Notes: generated by a model not told the origin, from the letters alone. Numbered from the stretch's first letter, positions 43,694 through 52,503 are shown. The stretch: DNA of 54,382 bases from Flavobacteriaceae bacterium (GCA_947446635.1 CANFHF010000013.1:1-54382); one strand, 5' to 3'. Numbers and translations are program-made.

Positions 43694-44503
43694 TTAACAT
43701 TCCCATTTTCTTAATCTATTAAGTTCTTCTTGGGCCTCAATTTCTTCGGCGGGAATTACTTTAAGGAAAGACGGATGTTGCTCGATGGCATATTCCACTT
43801 TTTCAACAATTTGCTCGATGGTGTCGTTGTCATAATCAATATCCAAAGGCTCTTTGATGGTAAAGGATTGTAAAATTCCTTTCTTTTTCATTCGCAATCC
43901 TTTTTTGTCAAACGATCGACGGAAGCCATCAATTACGATTGGGACGACAATAGGTCGGTGCTGCTTGATGATATGTGCGGTTCCTTTGCGAACAGGTTTG
44001 AATGATTTTGTAGTTCCCTGAGGAAAAGTAATAACCCAACCATCAGAAAGAGCAATTTTAATATTCTCCGTGTCGTTTGGATTTACCTCCCTTTTTTCTG
44101 TAGCATCTTTACCGCAAGAACGCCAAGTTCTTTCGACGGTGATGGCGCCAACATAAGACAAAATTCTAGGTAATAAACCTGCTTGCATCGTTTCTTTGGC
44201 AGCTACATAATAGATATTCATTTTAGGTTGCCAAATATACCCCAGATTTTTTATGGTATCTTGACGGCCGCTGAGACTGGCATTAAAAACATGAAACATA
44301 GCCACTACATCGGCAAAATAAGTTTGATGGTTGGATATAAAAAGAACATTTGTGTCGGGCAAAATTTTGATGATTTCTGAACCTTCAATTTGTAACTCAT
44401 TAAAACCTCTATAACGTCTGTGGGTTAAAACGGCAAAAAATCGGATTAAAAATTTTTTAACAAAAAGGAGGTGCCCGAATGGATTTCTCTTAAATAATCC
44501 CAT
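43694..44503 (-). CDS. 1-acyl-sn-glycerol-3-phosphate acyltransferase (PlsC-like)
   Basis: A 269-residue acyltransferase of the PlsC family. The catalytic block is ISNHQTYFAD (about 56-65; H and D, five residues apart), and a second, FPQGTT (about 164-169), replaces the usual FPEGTR. PIVVPIVIDGFRR is the third conserved block. It acylates a lysophospholipid at the inner membrane. A C-terminal charged tail (EEIEAQEELNRLRK) extends beyond the core. Confidence 0.87.
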   Translation of the reverse strand: MGLFKRNPFGHLLFVKKFLIRFFAVLTHRRYRGFNELQIEGSEIIKILPDTNVLFISNHQTYFADVVAMFHVFNASLSGRQDTIKNLGYIWQPKMNIYYVAAKETMQAGLLPRILSYVGAITVERTWRSCGKDATEKREVNPNDTENIKIALSDGWVITFPQGTTKSFKPVRKGTAHIIKQHRPIVVPIVIDGFRRSFDKKGLRMKKKGILQSFTIKEPLDIDYDNDTIEQIVEKVEYAIEQHPSFLKVIPAEEIEAQEELNRLRKWEC

Positions 44504-44553
44504 AGTAATAATGTCAGGTAAATTTGATTGACAAACTTACAAAAACTTATAGT

Positions 44554-45192
44554 TTAAAGTACTTTTTTCAACACTTCTTTCAACTCACTCAGCATCATCG
44601 CTGTGGCTCCCCAGACTATGTGTTCTTCGATTTTAAAGGCTGGCATAGTAACTCTTTCGCCATAAGAAGTTGCCATTTCTGTACTTATAACTATCTCATC
44701 ACTCAGGAAATCAGACAAGGGTAATTCGATGATATTTGCCACTTCATTTGTATTGGGAATAAAAATAATTTCCTCCCTACAAATTCCTAGAAAAGGATAC
44801 ACGATAAAGTTACTTGGCGGAATAAACAATTGGGTAAAAGGCATCAAAACTTCCATTTTATCTGGAGGAACTCCTATTTCTTCATATGTTTCACGCAAGG
44901 TTGTAGCCTCAAAACTGATGTCTTTAGACTCCTGTTTACCGCCGGGAAAAGCTATTTGGGAAGAATGAACTCCTTTATAGGAATTACGGAGAATAAGTGC
45001 CAAATGTGTCTTTTCGTTTTTAGGATACAACAACATCATAACGGCAGCAATTCTAGGATTTTCGTTCTCCATATCCAAATTTTTTAGAAAGTCAATCCGT
45101 TCTAATGGAGCCATTTTAAAATGTGCTTCACTTGCAGGAAGATCTACTTCCGCTAATTTTGGAACATATTCTAAAAAATATTGAAAATCCAT
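44554..45192 (-). CDS. Nudix hydrolase, CoA pyrophosphatase type
   Basis: A 212-residue Nudix enzyme. The Nudix box is FPGGKQESKDISFEATTLRE followed by TYEEIGV, and AFPGGK with the preceding LILRNSYKG matches NudL/YeaB-type CoA diphosphatases. ATG 45192 (MDFQYFLEYV) is preferred to the ATG two codons upstream. A housecleaning role for CoA is plausible from family. Confidence 0.88.
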   Translation of the reverse strand: MDFQYFLEYVPKLAEVDLPASEAHFKMAPLERIDFLKNLDMENENPRIAAVMMLLYPKNEKTHLALILRNSYKGVHSSQIAFPGGKQESKDISFEATTLRETYEEIGVPPDKMEVLMPFTQLFIPPSNFIVYPFLGICREEIIFIPNTNEVANIIELPLSDFLSDEIVISTEMATSYGERVTMPAFKIEEHIVWGATAMMLSELKEVLKKVL

Positions 45193-45210
45193 GATCAAAG
45201 TCTATTTTTG
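45181..45210 (+). promoter_or_regulatory. Promoter of the DUF4268 gene
   Basis: TATTTTTG at 45203-45210 fits TAnnTTTG; TTG at 45181-45183 lies 19 nt upstream. The gene starts at 45283. Confidence 0.65.
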
Positions 45211-45282
45211 CACAAGACAATATAAATATAAACTATAAAATAGTGTTTCACAAATTCACTAGTTAAAATTTAACCTAACACC

Positions 45283-45714
45283 ATGTATAGTAGGGAGGAA
45301 ACGCAACGATTAAAACGAGAATTTTGGATTGATTTTGCCGAAAAATACCCTAGAAAGTGGGTACTATACGATACAAAAATAAAGGATTTTTCGTTTAAAT
45401 TTTATGTTGACAATAAAAAGGCACAGGTATTAATTGATATCGAACATCGAAATCAGGACAATCGTATCAGCTATTTTGAAAAACTGGAAGCCCTAAAAAA
45501 CATATTGGAAGAAGAATTTATCAAGGATTTGGTTTTTGAAAAAAACTTCGTACTTGAAAACGGCAAAACCATCAGTCGTATTTGGGTCGAAAAATTAGGT
45601 GTCAGTGTTAGCAACAAGCAGTATTGGGATGAAATATTTGATTTTCTCAACGAAAAAATGCATGCTTTAGAGATGTTCTTTTTAGAGTACGACGAATTTA
45701 TCAAAGCTATCTAA
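45283..45714 (+). CDS. DUF4268 domain protein
   Basis: A 143-residue protein beginning MYSREETQRLKREFWIDFAE. The internal segments KFYVDNKKAQVLIDIEHR and ISYFEKLEALKNILEEEF fit DUF4268, a family with a nuclease-like fold sometimes found in restriction-like proteins, but usually a free-standing housekeeping protein in Flavobacteriia. Function unknown. Its stop overlaps the convergent DUF3820 stop by 4 nt. Confidence 0.82.
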   Translation: MYSREETQRLKREFWIDFAEKYPRKWVLYDTKIKDFSFKFYVDNKKAQVLIDIEHRNQDNRISYFEKLEALKNILEEEFIKDLVFEKNFVLENGKTISRIWVEKLGVSVSNKQYWDEIFDFLNEKMHALEMFFLEYDEFIKAI

Positions 45715-45944
45715 ATCGGTTTAGGATACCTTTTTCGAATATTCCAGATTAACTCTTCGAGTCCATTGAGTTTTAATTCATAAACCAGTTGCAATTGTTG
45801 CCCCAACTCTCCTTTTGGGAAACCTTTGTTATTGTACCAAACCACATAATATTCCGGTAAATCGATGAGATATTTACCCTCATATTTACCAAATGGCATT
45901 TTAGTGTGGGCGAGTTTGATAAGTTGTTTTTGGTCAGGATTCAA
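45711..45944 (-). CDS. DUF3820 family protein
   Basis: A 77-residue protein with MPFGKYEGKYLIDLPEYYVVW, the putative nucleic-acid-binding PFGKxxGxxLxDxPxxYxxW motif of DUF3820, also seen as a C-terminal extension of exonucleases. The end is LIWNIRKRYPKPI. Function not established. Confidence 0.85.
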   Translation of the reverse strand: MNPDQKQLIKLAHTKMPFGKYEGKYLIDLPEYYVVWYNNKGFPKGELGQQLQLVYELKLNGLEELIWNIRKRYPKPI

Positions 45945-46005
45945 GTCAAAAAGTATAAGGTTTAAAGTTTAAGCTAATAACTAATTGCTGATATAAAAGT
46001 AGCTC

Positions 46006-46407
46006 TTACTTCCAATTAAAACTAATTTGCTTCTCAATAGCAGGATTCAAACTCAAAAAAACAGGACAGGTAATTGCGGTTCTTTCAAGTATGGTTTTTG
46101 TTTTTTCGTCAGTAGCAACGTTCATGTCAAAAACAATTTCGATAGCACTAATTCTTCTTGGTTCGGCTTGCATAATTTTGGTGACTGAAGCTGTCGAACC
46201 TATGAAATCAACATTCAAATCACGTGCTTTTATCCCCATAACAGTCATCATACAACTTGCCAAAGCATTGGCCACAGTATCCGTAGGAGAAAAAGCTTCT
46301 CCTTTTCCGTTATTGTCTAATGGTGCATCTGAGATGATTTCGCTTCCTGATTGCAAGTGAATGGAGGATGTTCTTAAATCTCCCAAATAAGTTACTTTTG
46401 ATGTCAT
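46006..46407 (-). CDS. OsmC family peroxiredoxin-like protein
   Basis: A 133-residue OsmC/Ohr-fold protein: SPTDTVANALASCMMTVMG (Cys near 53) and RTAITCPVFLSLNPAIEKQ (Cys near 115) carry the two cysteines that reduce organic peroxides in this family. The start shares the last base of the upstream stop (TAATG), so it is coupled to the PBP1-like gene. Confidence 0.9.
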   Translation of the reverse strand: MTSKVTYLGDLRTSSIHLQSGSEIISDAPLDNNGKGEAFSPTDTVANALASCMMTVMGIKARDLNVDFIGSTASVTKIMQAEPRRISAIEIVFDMNVATDEKTKTILERTAITCPVFLSLNPAIEKQISFNWK

Positions 46408-47738
46408 TATTTTGCTTCTTTTATCGTTAAATCGGTATCATAATACAGGATATAAACGCCCTTATTGGTATAGCCACCGCCTTCATTTTTATAATATTCA
46501 AACTTGTTGTCCACTTGCTCTGTTGCCATAGCATCAGCAGTTTTCTGAAAAGTATTCCCTTGTGACAATCGCATGATGGTATCGAAAGTAAGATCGAAAC
46601 CACGAGTGGCATAAGTACTTGGGGAAATCTTATTGTTATTTTTGTACTCTTTTTTGAAAATTTTAGCCTCGGGAGATTCATTTTCACGAGTTATGGATGG
46701 ATACATCAATTTTAATTTTGTCAGATCATCAAAATTTATTTCATCGGTATCTAAGGTTTCATTGGGTTCTAAAACAACCAACTGTACTTTGAAGTTTGCC
46801 ATAGCCCCCATCATGGTATTTATGGTCCATTTTATGAGCCCGGTATTGGAAGTTTCCATAACGACATAATTGGTCTTATTTTTTGCAAATAAACTTTTCA
46901 AACTTTCGACGGACAATCCGCCATTTGGAAGCAAAGCAGCGAATTGCACTCCTTTTTGGTTAGTTTGAATATATTGTTTTACAGATTCTTTTTTCTTGTC
47001 GACCACCGCAATGATATTACCCCCTTTTGCCCTCATATAATAGAACATCGCATCTCTTAAAATTTCATTTGTTGGAATCGATTTGAATAAGTTAGAATGT
47101 GAATTTCCTATATCTTTTGACAGAGGGGAAATCACAGGTACAGTATTTTCACTAAGTAATTCGACTGTTTTTTCTAGATTATTTTGGTAAAAAGGACCAA
47201 TTACAGCATCGGCATCTTGAAGGTTGTTTTCTTGAATAATATTGGCAATATTTGAAGTATTTTTGGTTTCTTGTGAATCAAAAATATTAACATCCACAGG
47301 AATACCAATACTTTTAGCAGAGTCTATCGCCATTATAGCTCCAGCATAAAAATCCAAAGTCATATTTAAAAACTTGTCTGTTTTTAAACGCATGGCTGGC
47401 GAATTGACAGTATCGCTTTCAATCTTAGCTATATTAAAAGGCAATAATAATACTAGTTTTTTTCTGCCAATTAAACGGTTGTTTTTCAATCCAGAAGTAT
47501 CTATTTGTATAATTCCTTTTTGGAGTTCCGCAACTGAAACTCGTATATTTTTAGGAATAAGCAAGATGTTATTGGATTTCAAACCGGTTTGTGCCTCAGA
47601 ATTAAATGGAGTAGCTTTATATTTTGATGTAATTTGGGCAATGGTTTCCTCATTTTCAACATTATGTTTATCATACTTTTGTCCAAGTACAGAACAAGCA
47701 ACTATAAAAACAAAAACACAAAGGACTCTTTTAATCAT
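46407..47738 (-). CDS. Exported LysM-like / periplasmic binding protein type 1 family protein
   Basis: A 443-residue exported protein; signal peptide from ATG 47738 (MIKRVLCVFVFIVACSVLGQ), preferred over an upstream frame extension overlapping guaA. Residues about 25-65 (ETIAQITSKYKATPF...NNILLIPK) look like LysM, then a PBP1-fold: VLLLPFN, DFYAGAIMAIDSAKSIGIPV, ADAVIGPFYQNN, NTVPVISPLS and YATRGFDLTFDTIMRL. Such fusions are found in Bacteroidota and are related in fold to amino-acid receptors and LpoA. Ligand unknown; probably a cell-envelope role. Confidence 0.78.
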   Translation of the reverse strand: MIKRVLCVFVFIVACSVLGQKYDKHNVENEETIAQITSKYKATPFNSEAQTGLKSNNILLIPKNIRVSVAELQKGIIQIDTSGLKNNRLIGRKKLVLLLPFNIAKIESDTVNSPAMRLKTDKFLNMTLDFYAGAIMAIDSAKSIGIPVDVNIFDSQETKNTSNIANIIQENNLQDADAVIGPFYQNNLEKTVELLSENTVPVISPLSKDIGNSHSNLFKSIPTNEILRDAMFYYMRAKGGNIIAVVDKKKESVKQYIQTNQKGVQFAALLPNGGLSVESLKSLFAKNKTNYVVMETSNTGLIKWTINTMMGAMANFKVQLVVLEPNETLDTDEINFDDLTKLKLMYPSITRENESPEAKIFKKEYKNNNKISPSTYATRGFDLTFDTIMRLSQGNTFQKTADAMATEQVDNKFEYYKNEGGGYTNKGVYILYYDTDLTIKEAK

Positions 47739-47767
47739 AATGCAACTATTATAAAATGAAATGGTAT

Positions 47768-49297
47768 TTATTCCCACTCAATCGTTGCTGGTGGTTTTGA
47801 ACTGATGTCATAGACCACACGATTGACGCCTTTTACTTTGTTGATAATGTCATTAGATACTTTCATCAAAAAATCATAGGGCAAATGCACCCAGTCAGCC
47901 GTCATTCCATCGGTGGATTCCACTGCGCGAAGCGCGACTACTTTTTCGTAAGTACGCTCATCGCCCATTACGCCAACGCTGTTCACGGGGAGCAAAATCG
48001 CTCCTGCTTGCCATACTTTGTCATACAATCCCCAAGATTTTAATCCGTCGATGAAAACTTTATCCACGTCTTGCAAGATTTGTACTTTTTCGGGTGTGAT
48101 GTCTCCCAAAATTCTGATGGATAATCCAGGTCCTGGAAAAGGATGTCTTCCTAATAATTCCGGATCTATTCCTAAAGTGGCTCCTACCCTGCGTACTTCA
48201 TCTTTGAAAAGCATGCGCAAAGGTTCCACAATTTTTAATTTCATATAATCAGGTAAACCACCTACATTATGGTGTGATTTTATGGTTGCCGATGGTCCTT
48301 TTACAGAAACCGATTCGATTACGTCAGGATAAATAGTGCCTTGTGCCAACCATTTTACGTCTTCAATAAGGTGCGATTCATCATCAAAAACCTCGATAAA
48401 TACACGTCCGATGATTTTACGTTTGGTTTCAGGATCACTGACTCCGGCTAATTCAGATAAAAAACGATCTCCGGAATCAACTCCTTTCACGTTCAAACCC
48501 ATTCCTTTGTATTGGTCTAAAACACTTTGAAACTCATTTTTTCGAAGCAAACCATTATTTACAAAAATACAATAGAGGTTTTTGCCAATGGCTTGGTGTA
48601 ATAAAACCGCAGCAACAGTAGAATCTACGCCGCCAGAAAGTCCGAGAACCACTTTATCGTCTTTTACTTTTTCTTTTAATTCGGCCACCATTTCCTCGAC
48701 AAAAGCATTCGGAGTGAAGTTTTGAGGAACTTGAGCAATTTTTACTAAGAAGTTTTCCAACATTTGTTTACCATCAGTCGAATGAAAAACTTCAGGATGG
48801 TATTGAATGGCGTAGGTTGTTTCGCCTTCAATTTTATAAGCGGCAAACTCTACATCATGGGTGCTAGCTAATTTTACTCCATTAGTTGGTAAAGTTTTAA
48901 TACTATCGCTATGGCTCATCCAAACTTGGCTATTGGTTGAAACACCATCGAAGAAAACCTCATCCTCTTTAATATAGGACAAGTTTGCCCTACCGTATTC
49001 TCTTGTATTGGAAGCTGCTACTTCACCTCCGCTAAAATGAGCAAAATATTGCGCTCCGTAACAAACGGCCAATACAGGGAGTTTACCTCTAATTTGGGAT
49101 AAATCCGGATGCGGTGCATCTTCTGAACGAACTGAAAATGGACTTCCGCCAAGAATTACCGCTTTGTATGGTGATAAATCAATCGGAAAATGATTGTAAG
49201 GGAAAATTTCGCAGAATATATTTAATTCGCGAACTCTACGAGCAATAAGTTGGGTGTATTGCGATCCGAAATCTAAAATAAGTACGTTGTGTTGCAT
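47768..49297 (-). CDS. guaA: GMP synthase (glutamine-hydrolysing)
   Basis: A 509-residue enzyme: amidotransferase domain (nucleophile Cys in [16 protein letters not shown], His/Glu in [10 protein letters not shown]), ATP-PPase domain with the P-loop [14 protein letters not shown], and the C-terminal dimerisation domain ending [11 protein letters not shown]. It makes GMP from XMP. ATG 49297 is chosen; the in-frame TTG at 49303 overlaps the -7 box. The box ends three bases before the ATG, so the mRNA is probably leaderless. Confidence 0.97.
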   Translation of the reverse strand: MQHNVLILDFGSQYTQLIARRVRELNIFCEIFPYNHFPIDLSPYKAVILGGSPFSVRSEDAPHPDLSQIRGKLPVLAVCYGAQYFAHFSGGEVAASNTREYGRANLSYIKEDEVFFDGVSTNSQVWMSHSDSIKTLPTNGVKLASTHDVEFAAYKIEGETTYAIQYHPEVFHSTDGKQMLENFLVKIAQVPQNFTPNAFVEEMVAELKEKVKDDKVVLGLSGGVDSTVAAVLLHQAIGKNLYCIFVNNGLLRKNEFQSVLDQYKGMGLNVKGVDSGDRFLSELAGVSDPETKRKIIGRVFIEVFDDESHLIEDVKWLAQGTIYPDVIESVSVKGPSATIKSHHNVGGLPDYMKLKIVEPLRMLFKDEVRRVGATLGIDPELLGRHPFPGPGLSIRILGDITPEKVQILQDVDKVFIDGLKSWGLYDKVWQAGAILLPVNSVGVMGDERTYEKVVALRAVESTDGMTADWVHLPYDFLMKVSNDIINKVKGVNRVVYDISSKPPATIEWE

Positions 49298-49300
49298 GCG

Positions 49301-49308
49301 CAAAAATA
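49301..49308 (-). promoter_or_regulatory. -7 promoter box of guaA, adjacent to its start codon
   Basis: On the minus strand TATTTTTG fits TAnnTTTG exactly; only CGC separates it from the ATG. No -33 TTG is obvious. Confidence 0.55.
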
Positions 49309-49374
49309 CTTTTTATAATCGGAACTGAAAAATTGAATTTTGGAAAAATGGAAAAAAAATAAATACCTAAAAAA

Positions 49375-50070
49375 TTATTCTTTATAAATAATAAGTTTCC
49401 CTTTAAAGCCAGTTGCTAAGTTTTCCCAAAAATAAGAATTAAAAAGTTGGCCTTTATCATCATAGATTTGAAATTCAGCCGTATTTCCTCCAGATAGACC
49501 TGTATTAAGCGCTTCAAATTCTATCTTATTGAATCCTTCTTGAAATGTGATTCTAAATTCTTTATAATACCCATCCATTTCTAATGTATATTCAATAACT
49601 TTATCATTTTGATACGCCCGAACCAAGTCGCCATCAACCACAATAAAATCACGGTATTTAACACTGAAATATTTTGATTTAGTTTTAAAATCTCCAAAAA
49701 ACTTATCCTCCCTTACCAACGGCAAATCATTTTCATGTAAGGTTTTATGTAAATCCTGGTTCATTTTGTCTTGGTAAACATCTCCTAATTTGTGTTCGAA
49801 TTTATTTTTAGGCGTCATTGAAAAATGATTTTCAGGAGTACCTATTTCAAATGCATTATTAGGTTTTGGCTTGGTCCCAAAAATATTAGATTCTTTAAAT
49901 ACATTGGGAGCTATAATTTTTGGTAAATTCAAATCTGACGCATTCTCTTTCTTAGTCTTTAATTTAGTATTGAGAGGCGGGATAGCTTTGAATTTCATAT
50001 TAAATTCAATCTGACCAAAGCCTTTTGGAACTATCGCAATCAATAGAATGAAAAAAAGAAGCTGCTTCAT
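49375..50070 (-). CDS. Exported hypothetical protein
   Basis: A 231-residue protein with a signal peptide (about 1-19, ending GFGQ). The middle (about 55-110) is polar, rich in Lys/Asn, and the C-terminal part has repeated beta segments (EFRITFQEGFNKIEFEALNT, GNTAEFQIYDDKGQLFNS, WENLATGFKGKLIIYKE). The last part resembles small beta-sandwich secretory proteins of Bacteroidota, without a T9SS signal. No family recognised. Two TATTTTTG boxes lie upstream on its strand. Confidence 0.6.
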   Translation of the reverse strand: MKQLLFFILLIAIVPKGFGQIEFNMKFKAIPPLNTKLKTKKENASDLNLPKIIAPNVFKESNIFGTKPKPNNAFEIGTPENHFSMTPKNKFEHKLGDVYQDKMNQDLHKTLHENDLPLVREDKFFGDFKTKSKYFSVKYRDFIVVDGDLVRAYQNDKVIEYTLEMDGYYKEFRITFQEGFNKIEFEALNTGLSGGNTAEFQIYDDKGQLFNSYFWENLATGFKGKLIIYKE

Positions 50071-50105
50071 ATCGTTTTATATTGATACATCAATAGTAAA
50101 AAGTT

Positions 50106-50113
50106 CAAAAATA
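50106..50113 (-). promoter_or_regulatory. -7 promoter box of the exported hypothetical protein
   Basis: On the minus strand TATTTTTG fits TAnnTTTG exactly; a second copy lies at 50138-50145. Confidence 0.45.
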
Positions 50114-50351
50114 ATAGAAATCTATTCCCTGAAATCACAAAAATAACATAATTTAATTTGTTGTTTTTATATTCGATTTTAAAATTGGAGTATAGGCAAG
50201 ACAAAATTCACTCCAAAAACATTGAAATGATTTTATTATACAAATACTATATTTTACTGCCTAATTTTTATAAATTGCGGCCTTAATATAATTTCACGAG
50301 TTAAATCTTAACTCTTTTAAAATCAACTGAACTAATAAAAAAACAATCAAA

Positions 50352-50738
50352 ATGAAAAGAGAAAATATTTTGACAGGGTCACCATGGGAAGACAAAATGG
50401 GCTATTGTCGTGCCGTTCGCATTGGAAATGTAATTGAAGTCTCAGGGACTGTAGCTATTGTAGACGGTACGAAAGTAAAAGCCGATGATGCACATGCACA
50501 AACACTAAACATTCTAGAAAGAATAGAAAAAGTACTTGAAGATTTGAATGTAGGAATGAAAGACGTAATTCGCACTCGAATATTCACCACAGATATTAAC
50601 TCTTTTGAAGCAGTTGCTACTGCACATGCAGCCTTTTTCAAAGACATTAAACCTGCTACTGGTTTTTATGAAGTGAGCAAATTAGTAGCTCCAGAATATT
50701 TGGTAGAAATAGAATTTACGGCAATTGCTGCTGAATAA
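50352..50738 (+). CDS. Rid-family (YjgF/YER057c) protein without the RidA arginine
   Basis: A 128-residue protein of the Rid superfamily (GNVIEVSGTVAIVDGTKVKA, NILERIEKVLEDLNVGMKDVI, YLVEIEFTAIAAE). In RidA the catalytic Arg sits in P-A-R-S; here the aligned position reads PATGFYEV, so the Arg is replaced by Thr. It therefore belongs to a Rid subfamily not expected to have classical 2-aminoacrylate deaminase activity. Function unknown. Confidence 0.85.
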   Translation: MKRENILTGSPWEDKMGYCRAVRIGNVIEVSGTVAIVDGTKVKADDAHAQTLNILERIEKVLEDLNVGMKDVIRTRIFTTDINSFEAVATAHAAFFKDIKPATGFYEVSKLVAPEYLVEIEFTAIAAE

Positions 50739-50763
50739 TTTAAAAACTAAAAAGACAAAGTTT

Positions 50764-50786
50764 GTCACGCTGAGCTTGTCGAAGCG
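50764..50786 (+). repeat. Structured repeat R1 upstream of the GIY-YIG gene
   Basis: 23 nt, consensus GTCA-nnCT-GAGCTTGTCGA-AGnn. Here the stem is CGCT/AGCG with an 11-nt loop GAGCTTGTCGA. Same strand as the nuclease gene, ending 25 nt before its ATG. Confidence 0.85.
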
Positions 50787-50811
50787 CATATAATAATCAA
50801 AAAAAATAGTG

Positions 50812-51135
50812 ATGAAATTCTATTATGTCTACATTGCCAAATGTTCCGATAATTCCTATTACACAGGGATGACAAATAGTATAGACAGGAGGATTTTTGA
50901 ACATAATTCTGGTAAAAATACTGATTGTTATACTTTTATTAGGAGACCCGTTGTTTTGGTGTGGTTTGAATCTTTTTCCGATCCAACTCAAGCAATTATG
51001 ATTGAGAAACAGATAAAAGGCTGGAGCAGGAGAAAAAAAGAAGCTCTTATAAATGAAGATTGGGATAAGTTGGTAGAGTATTCAAAAAATTATACTGAGT
51101 ATGGTAAAGACGGGTCTTCGACAAGCTCAGACTGA
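50812..51135 (+). CDS. GIY-YIG single-domain nuclease, repeat-associated
   Basis: A 107-residue GIY-YIG protein from ATG 50812 (the GTG at 50809 is the alternative). MKFYYVYIAKCSDNSYYTGM gives the YYV and YTG motif pair; NSIDRRIFEHNSGKN contains the catalytic Arg region, and AIMIEKQIKGWSRRKKEALI carries the catalytic Glu. The body ends at about YGK; the last codons GSSTSSD and the stop are read from repeat R2, which is in inverted orientation to R1. This layout suggests the gene moves or is maintained with its repeats. Role unknown. Confidence 0.88.
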   Translation: MKFYYVYIAKCSDNSYYTGMTNSIDRRIFEHNSGKNTDCYTFIRRPVVLVWFESFSDPTQAIMIEKQIKGWSRRKKEALINEDWDKLVEYSKNYTEYGKDGSSTSSD

Positions 51136-51136
51136 C
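51114..51136 (-). repeat. Structured repeat R2, overlapping the GIY-YIG stop codon
   Basis: Inverted relative to R1. On the minus strand the stem is GTCT/AGAC around the same GAGCTTGTCGA loop. Its sequence encodes SSTSSD and the TGA of the nuclease. Confidence 0.85.
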
Positions 51137-51169
51137 AATCGTATTCTCGATCTAAATACTGAAACCAAT

Positions 51170-51192
51170 GTCACACTGAGCTTGTCGAAGTG
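51170..51192 (+). repeat. Structured repeat R3
   Basis: Same orientation as R1; stem CACT/AGTG (extendable to ACACT/AGTGT) with the identical 11-nt loop GAGCTTGTCGA. Confidence 0.85.
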
Positions 51193-51206
51193 TTTCTTTT
51201 TGAATA

Positions 51207-51229
51207 GTCCTCGATAGGCTCAGACTGAC
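51207..51229 (-). repeat. Structured repeat R4, diverged
   Basis: Inverted orientation, 14 nt after R3. On the minus strand the loop is GAGCCTATCGA (three changes) and the stem GTCT/GGAC keeps pairing through one G-T pair. It lies just before the CLC gene. Confidence 0.8.
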
Positions 51230-51255
51230 AATTGTAATTTAAAATTTATTCCATA

Positions 51256-52503
51256 ATGAATCTCAAAAAAAACATTCTTCTCACCTTCAAATGGATTTTC
51301 ATTTGTGTTTTGATAGGCATTTTTTCGGGTTCTGCTTCGGCATTTTTTTTAGTGTCTTTAGAATGGGTTACGCAGTTTAGGGAAAGTTACAATTGGATTC
51401 TTTGGCTCTTGCCAATGGGTGGACTTAGCATTGGATTGATTTATCATTATTTAGGAAAGGAAGTTGTGAAAGGCAATAATCTTTTGCTTGAAGAATACGA
51501 AAATCCACAAAAACCAATTCCGTTAAAAATGGCTCCATTGGTATTCATTGGAACCTTAATCACACATCTTTTTGGCGGATCTGCAGGTCGTGAAGGAACG
51601 GCAGTCCAAATGGGCGGAGCAATCGCCGACCAATTCACGGGGCTTTTTAAACTTGAGGATTCCGATAGAAAAACACTCATAATCCTCGGAATCAGTGCTG
51701 GTTTTGCTTCCGTATTTGGTACTCCTTTGGCTGGAGCTTTATTTGCTTTGGAGGTTCTGTATTTTAGTAAAATTAGTTTTAAAAGTAGTGTTTTATCCTT
51801 TTTGGCCGCTTACGTTGCTTATTTCACGGTGGATTTTTGGCAGGTAAAACACACACATTACAACATTCCCATTGTGCCTAATGCAACAATAAGAACACTT
51901 GCTTGGGTAATTCTTGTTGGTATTTTATTTGGTTTCACTTCGATGCTGTTTTCCAGAACCACCCATTTTTGGGGACGATTATTTTCGAAAATGATTCACT
52001 ATGCTCCGCTTCGTCCGTTTGTGGGAGGGATTATTTTGGCTGTCGCCATTTATTGTATTGGAACCACAAAATACATCGGATTGGGAATCCCGACAATTGT
52101 GAATGCCTTCTCCACTCCAAATGCTTCTTATGATTTCCTCTTAAAAATACTTTTCACCGGATTCACGCTAGGCGCAGGATTTAAGGGCGGCGAAGTAACC
52201 CCGCTGTTTTTCATCGGTGCCACTTTGGGAAGTGCCTTATCCCTCATTGTGCCTTTACCTATTGCATTTTTGGCAGGATTGGGATTTGTGGCTGTTTTTT
52301 CAGGAGCGACTCACACGCCTATTGCCTGCACGATTATGGGAATAGAACTTTTTGGCATAGAAAGTGGCGTTTATATAGGTATTACCTGCTTGATTGCCTA
52401 TTTTTCTTCGGGATCTATTGGAATCTATCAATCACAAATTGTAAAAGGGGCAAAATATCGTTTGTACGAGCGATTCAAACAAAAAGATCTTGACGATTTC
52501 TAG
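51256..52503 (+). CDS. CLC-type fluoride/proton antiporter-like protein (CLC-F class)
   Basis: A 415-residue polytopic CLC protein. The proton-glutamate motif is GGSAGREGTAVQMGG (about 108-122). At the place of the chloride-binding GSGIP motif it reads KGNNLLLEE, and GREGT replaces GREGP; both agree with the CLC-F fluoride exporters (Asn-containing branch) as I know them. GAGFKGGEVTPLFFIGATLGSAL is the usual late filter region. Short length and no CBS domains also fit. I infer fluoride resistance; no fluoride riboswitch is seen upstream, where repeats R2-R4 occupy the leader. Confidence 0.82.
   Translation: MNLKKNILLTFKWIFICVLIGIFSGSASAFFLVSLEWVTQFRESYNWILWLLPMGGLSIGLIYHYLGKEVVKGNNLLLEEYENPQKPIPLKMAPLVFIGTLITHLFGGSAGREGTAVQMGGAIADQFTGLFKLEDSDRKTLIILGISAGFASVFGTPLAGALFALEVLYFSKISFKSSVLSFLAAYVAYFTVDFWQVKHTHYNIPIVPNATIRTLAWVILVGILFGFTSMLFSRTTHFWGRLFSKMIHYAPLRPFVGGIILAVAIYCIGTTKYIGLGIPTIVNAFSTPNASYDFLLKILFTGFTLGAGFKGGEVTPLFFIGATLGSALSLIVPLPIAFLAGLGFVAVFSGATHTPIACTIMGIELFGIESGVYIGITCLIAYFSSGSIGIYQSQIVKGAKYRLYERFKQKDLDDF

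Noticed and set aside
51136..51255. Fluoride riboswitch before the CLC gene
   Set aside because: No conserved riboswitch core could be read; the segment is occupied by repeats R2-R4.
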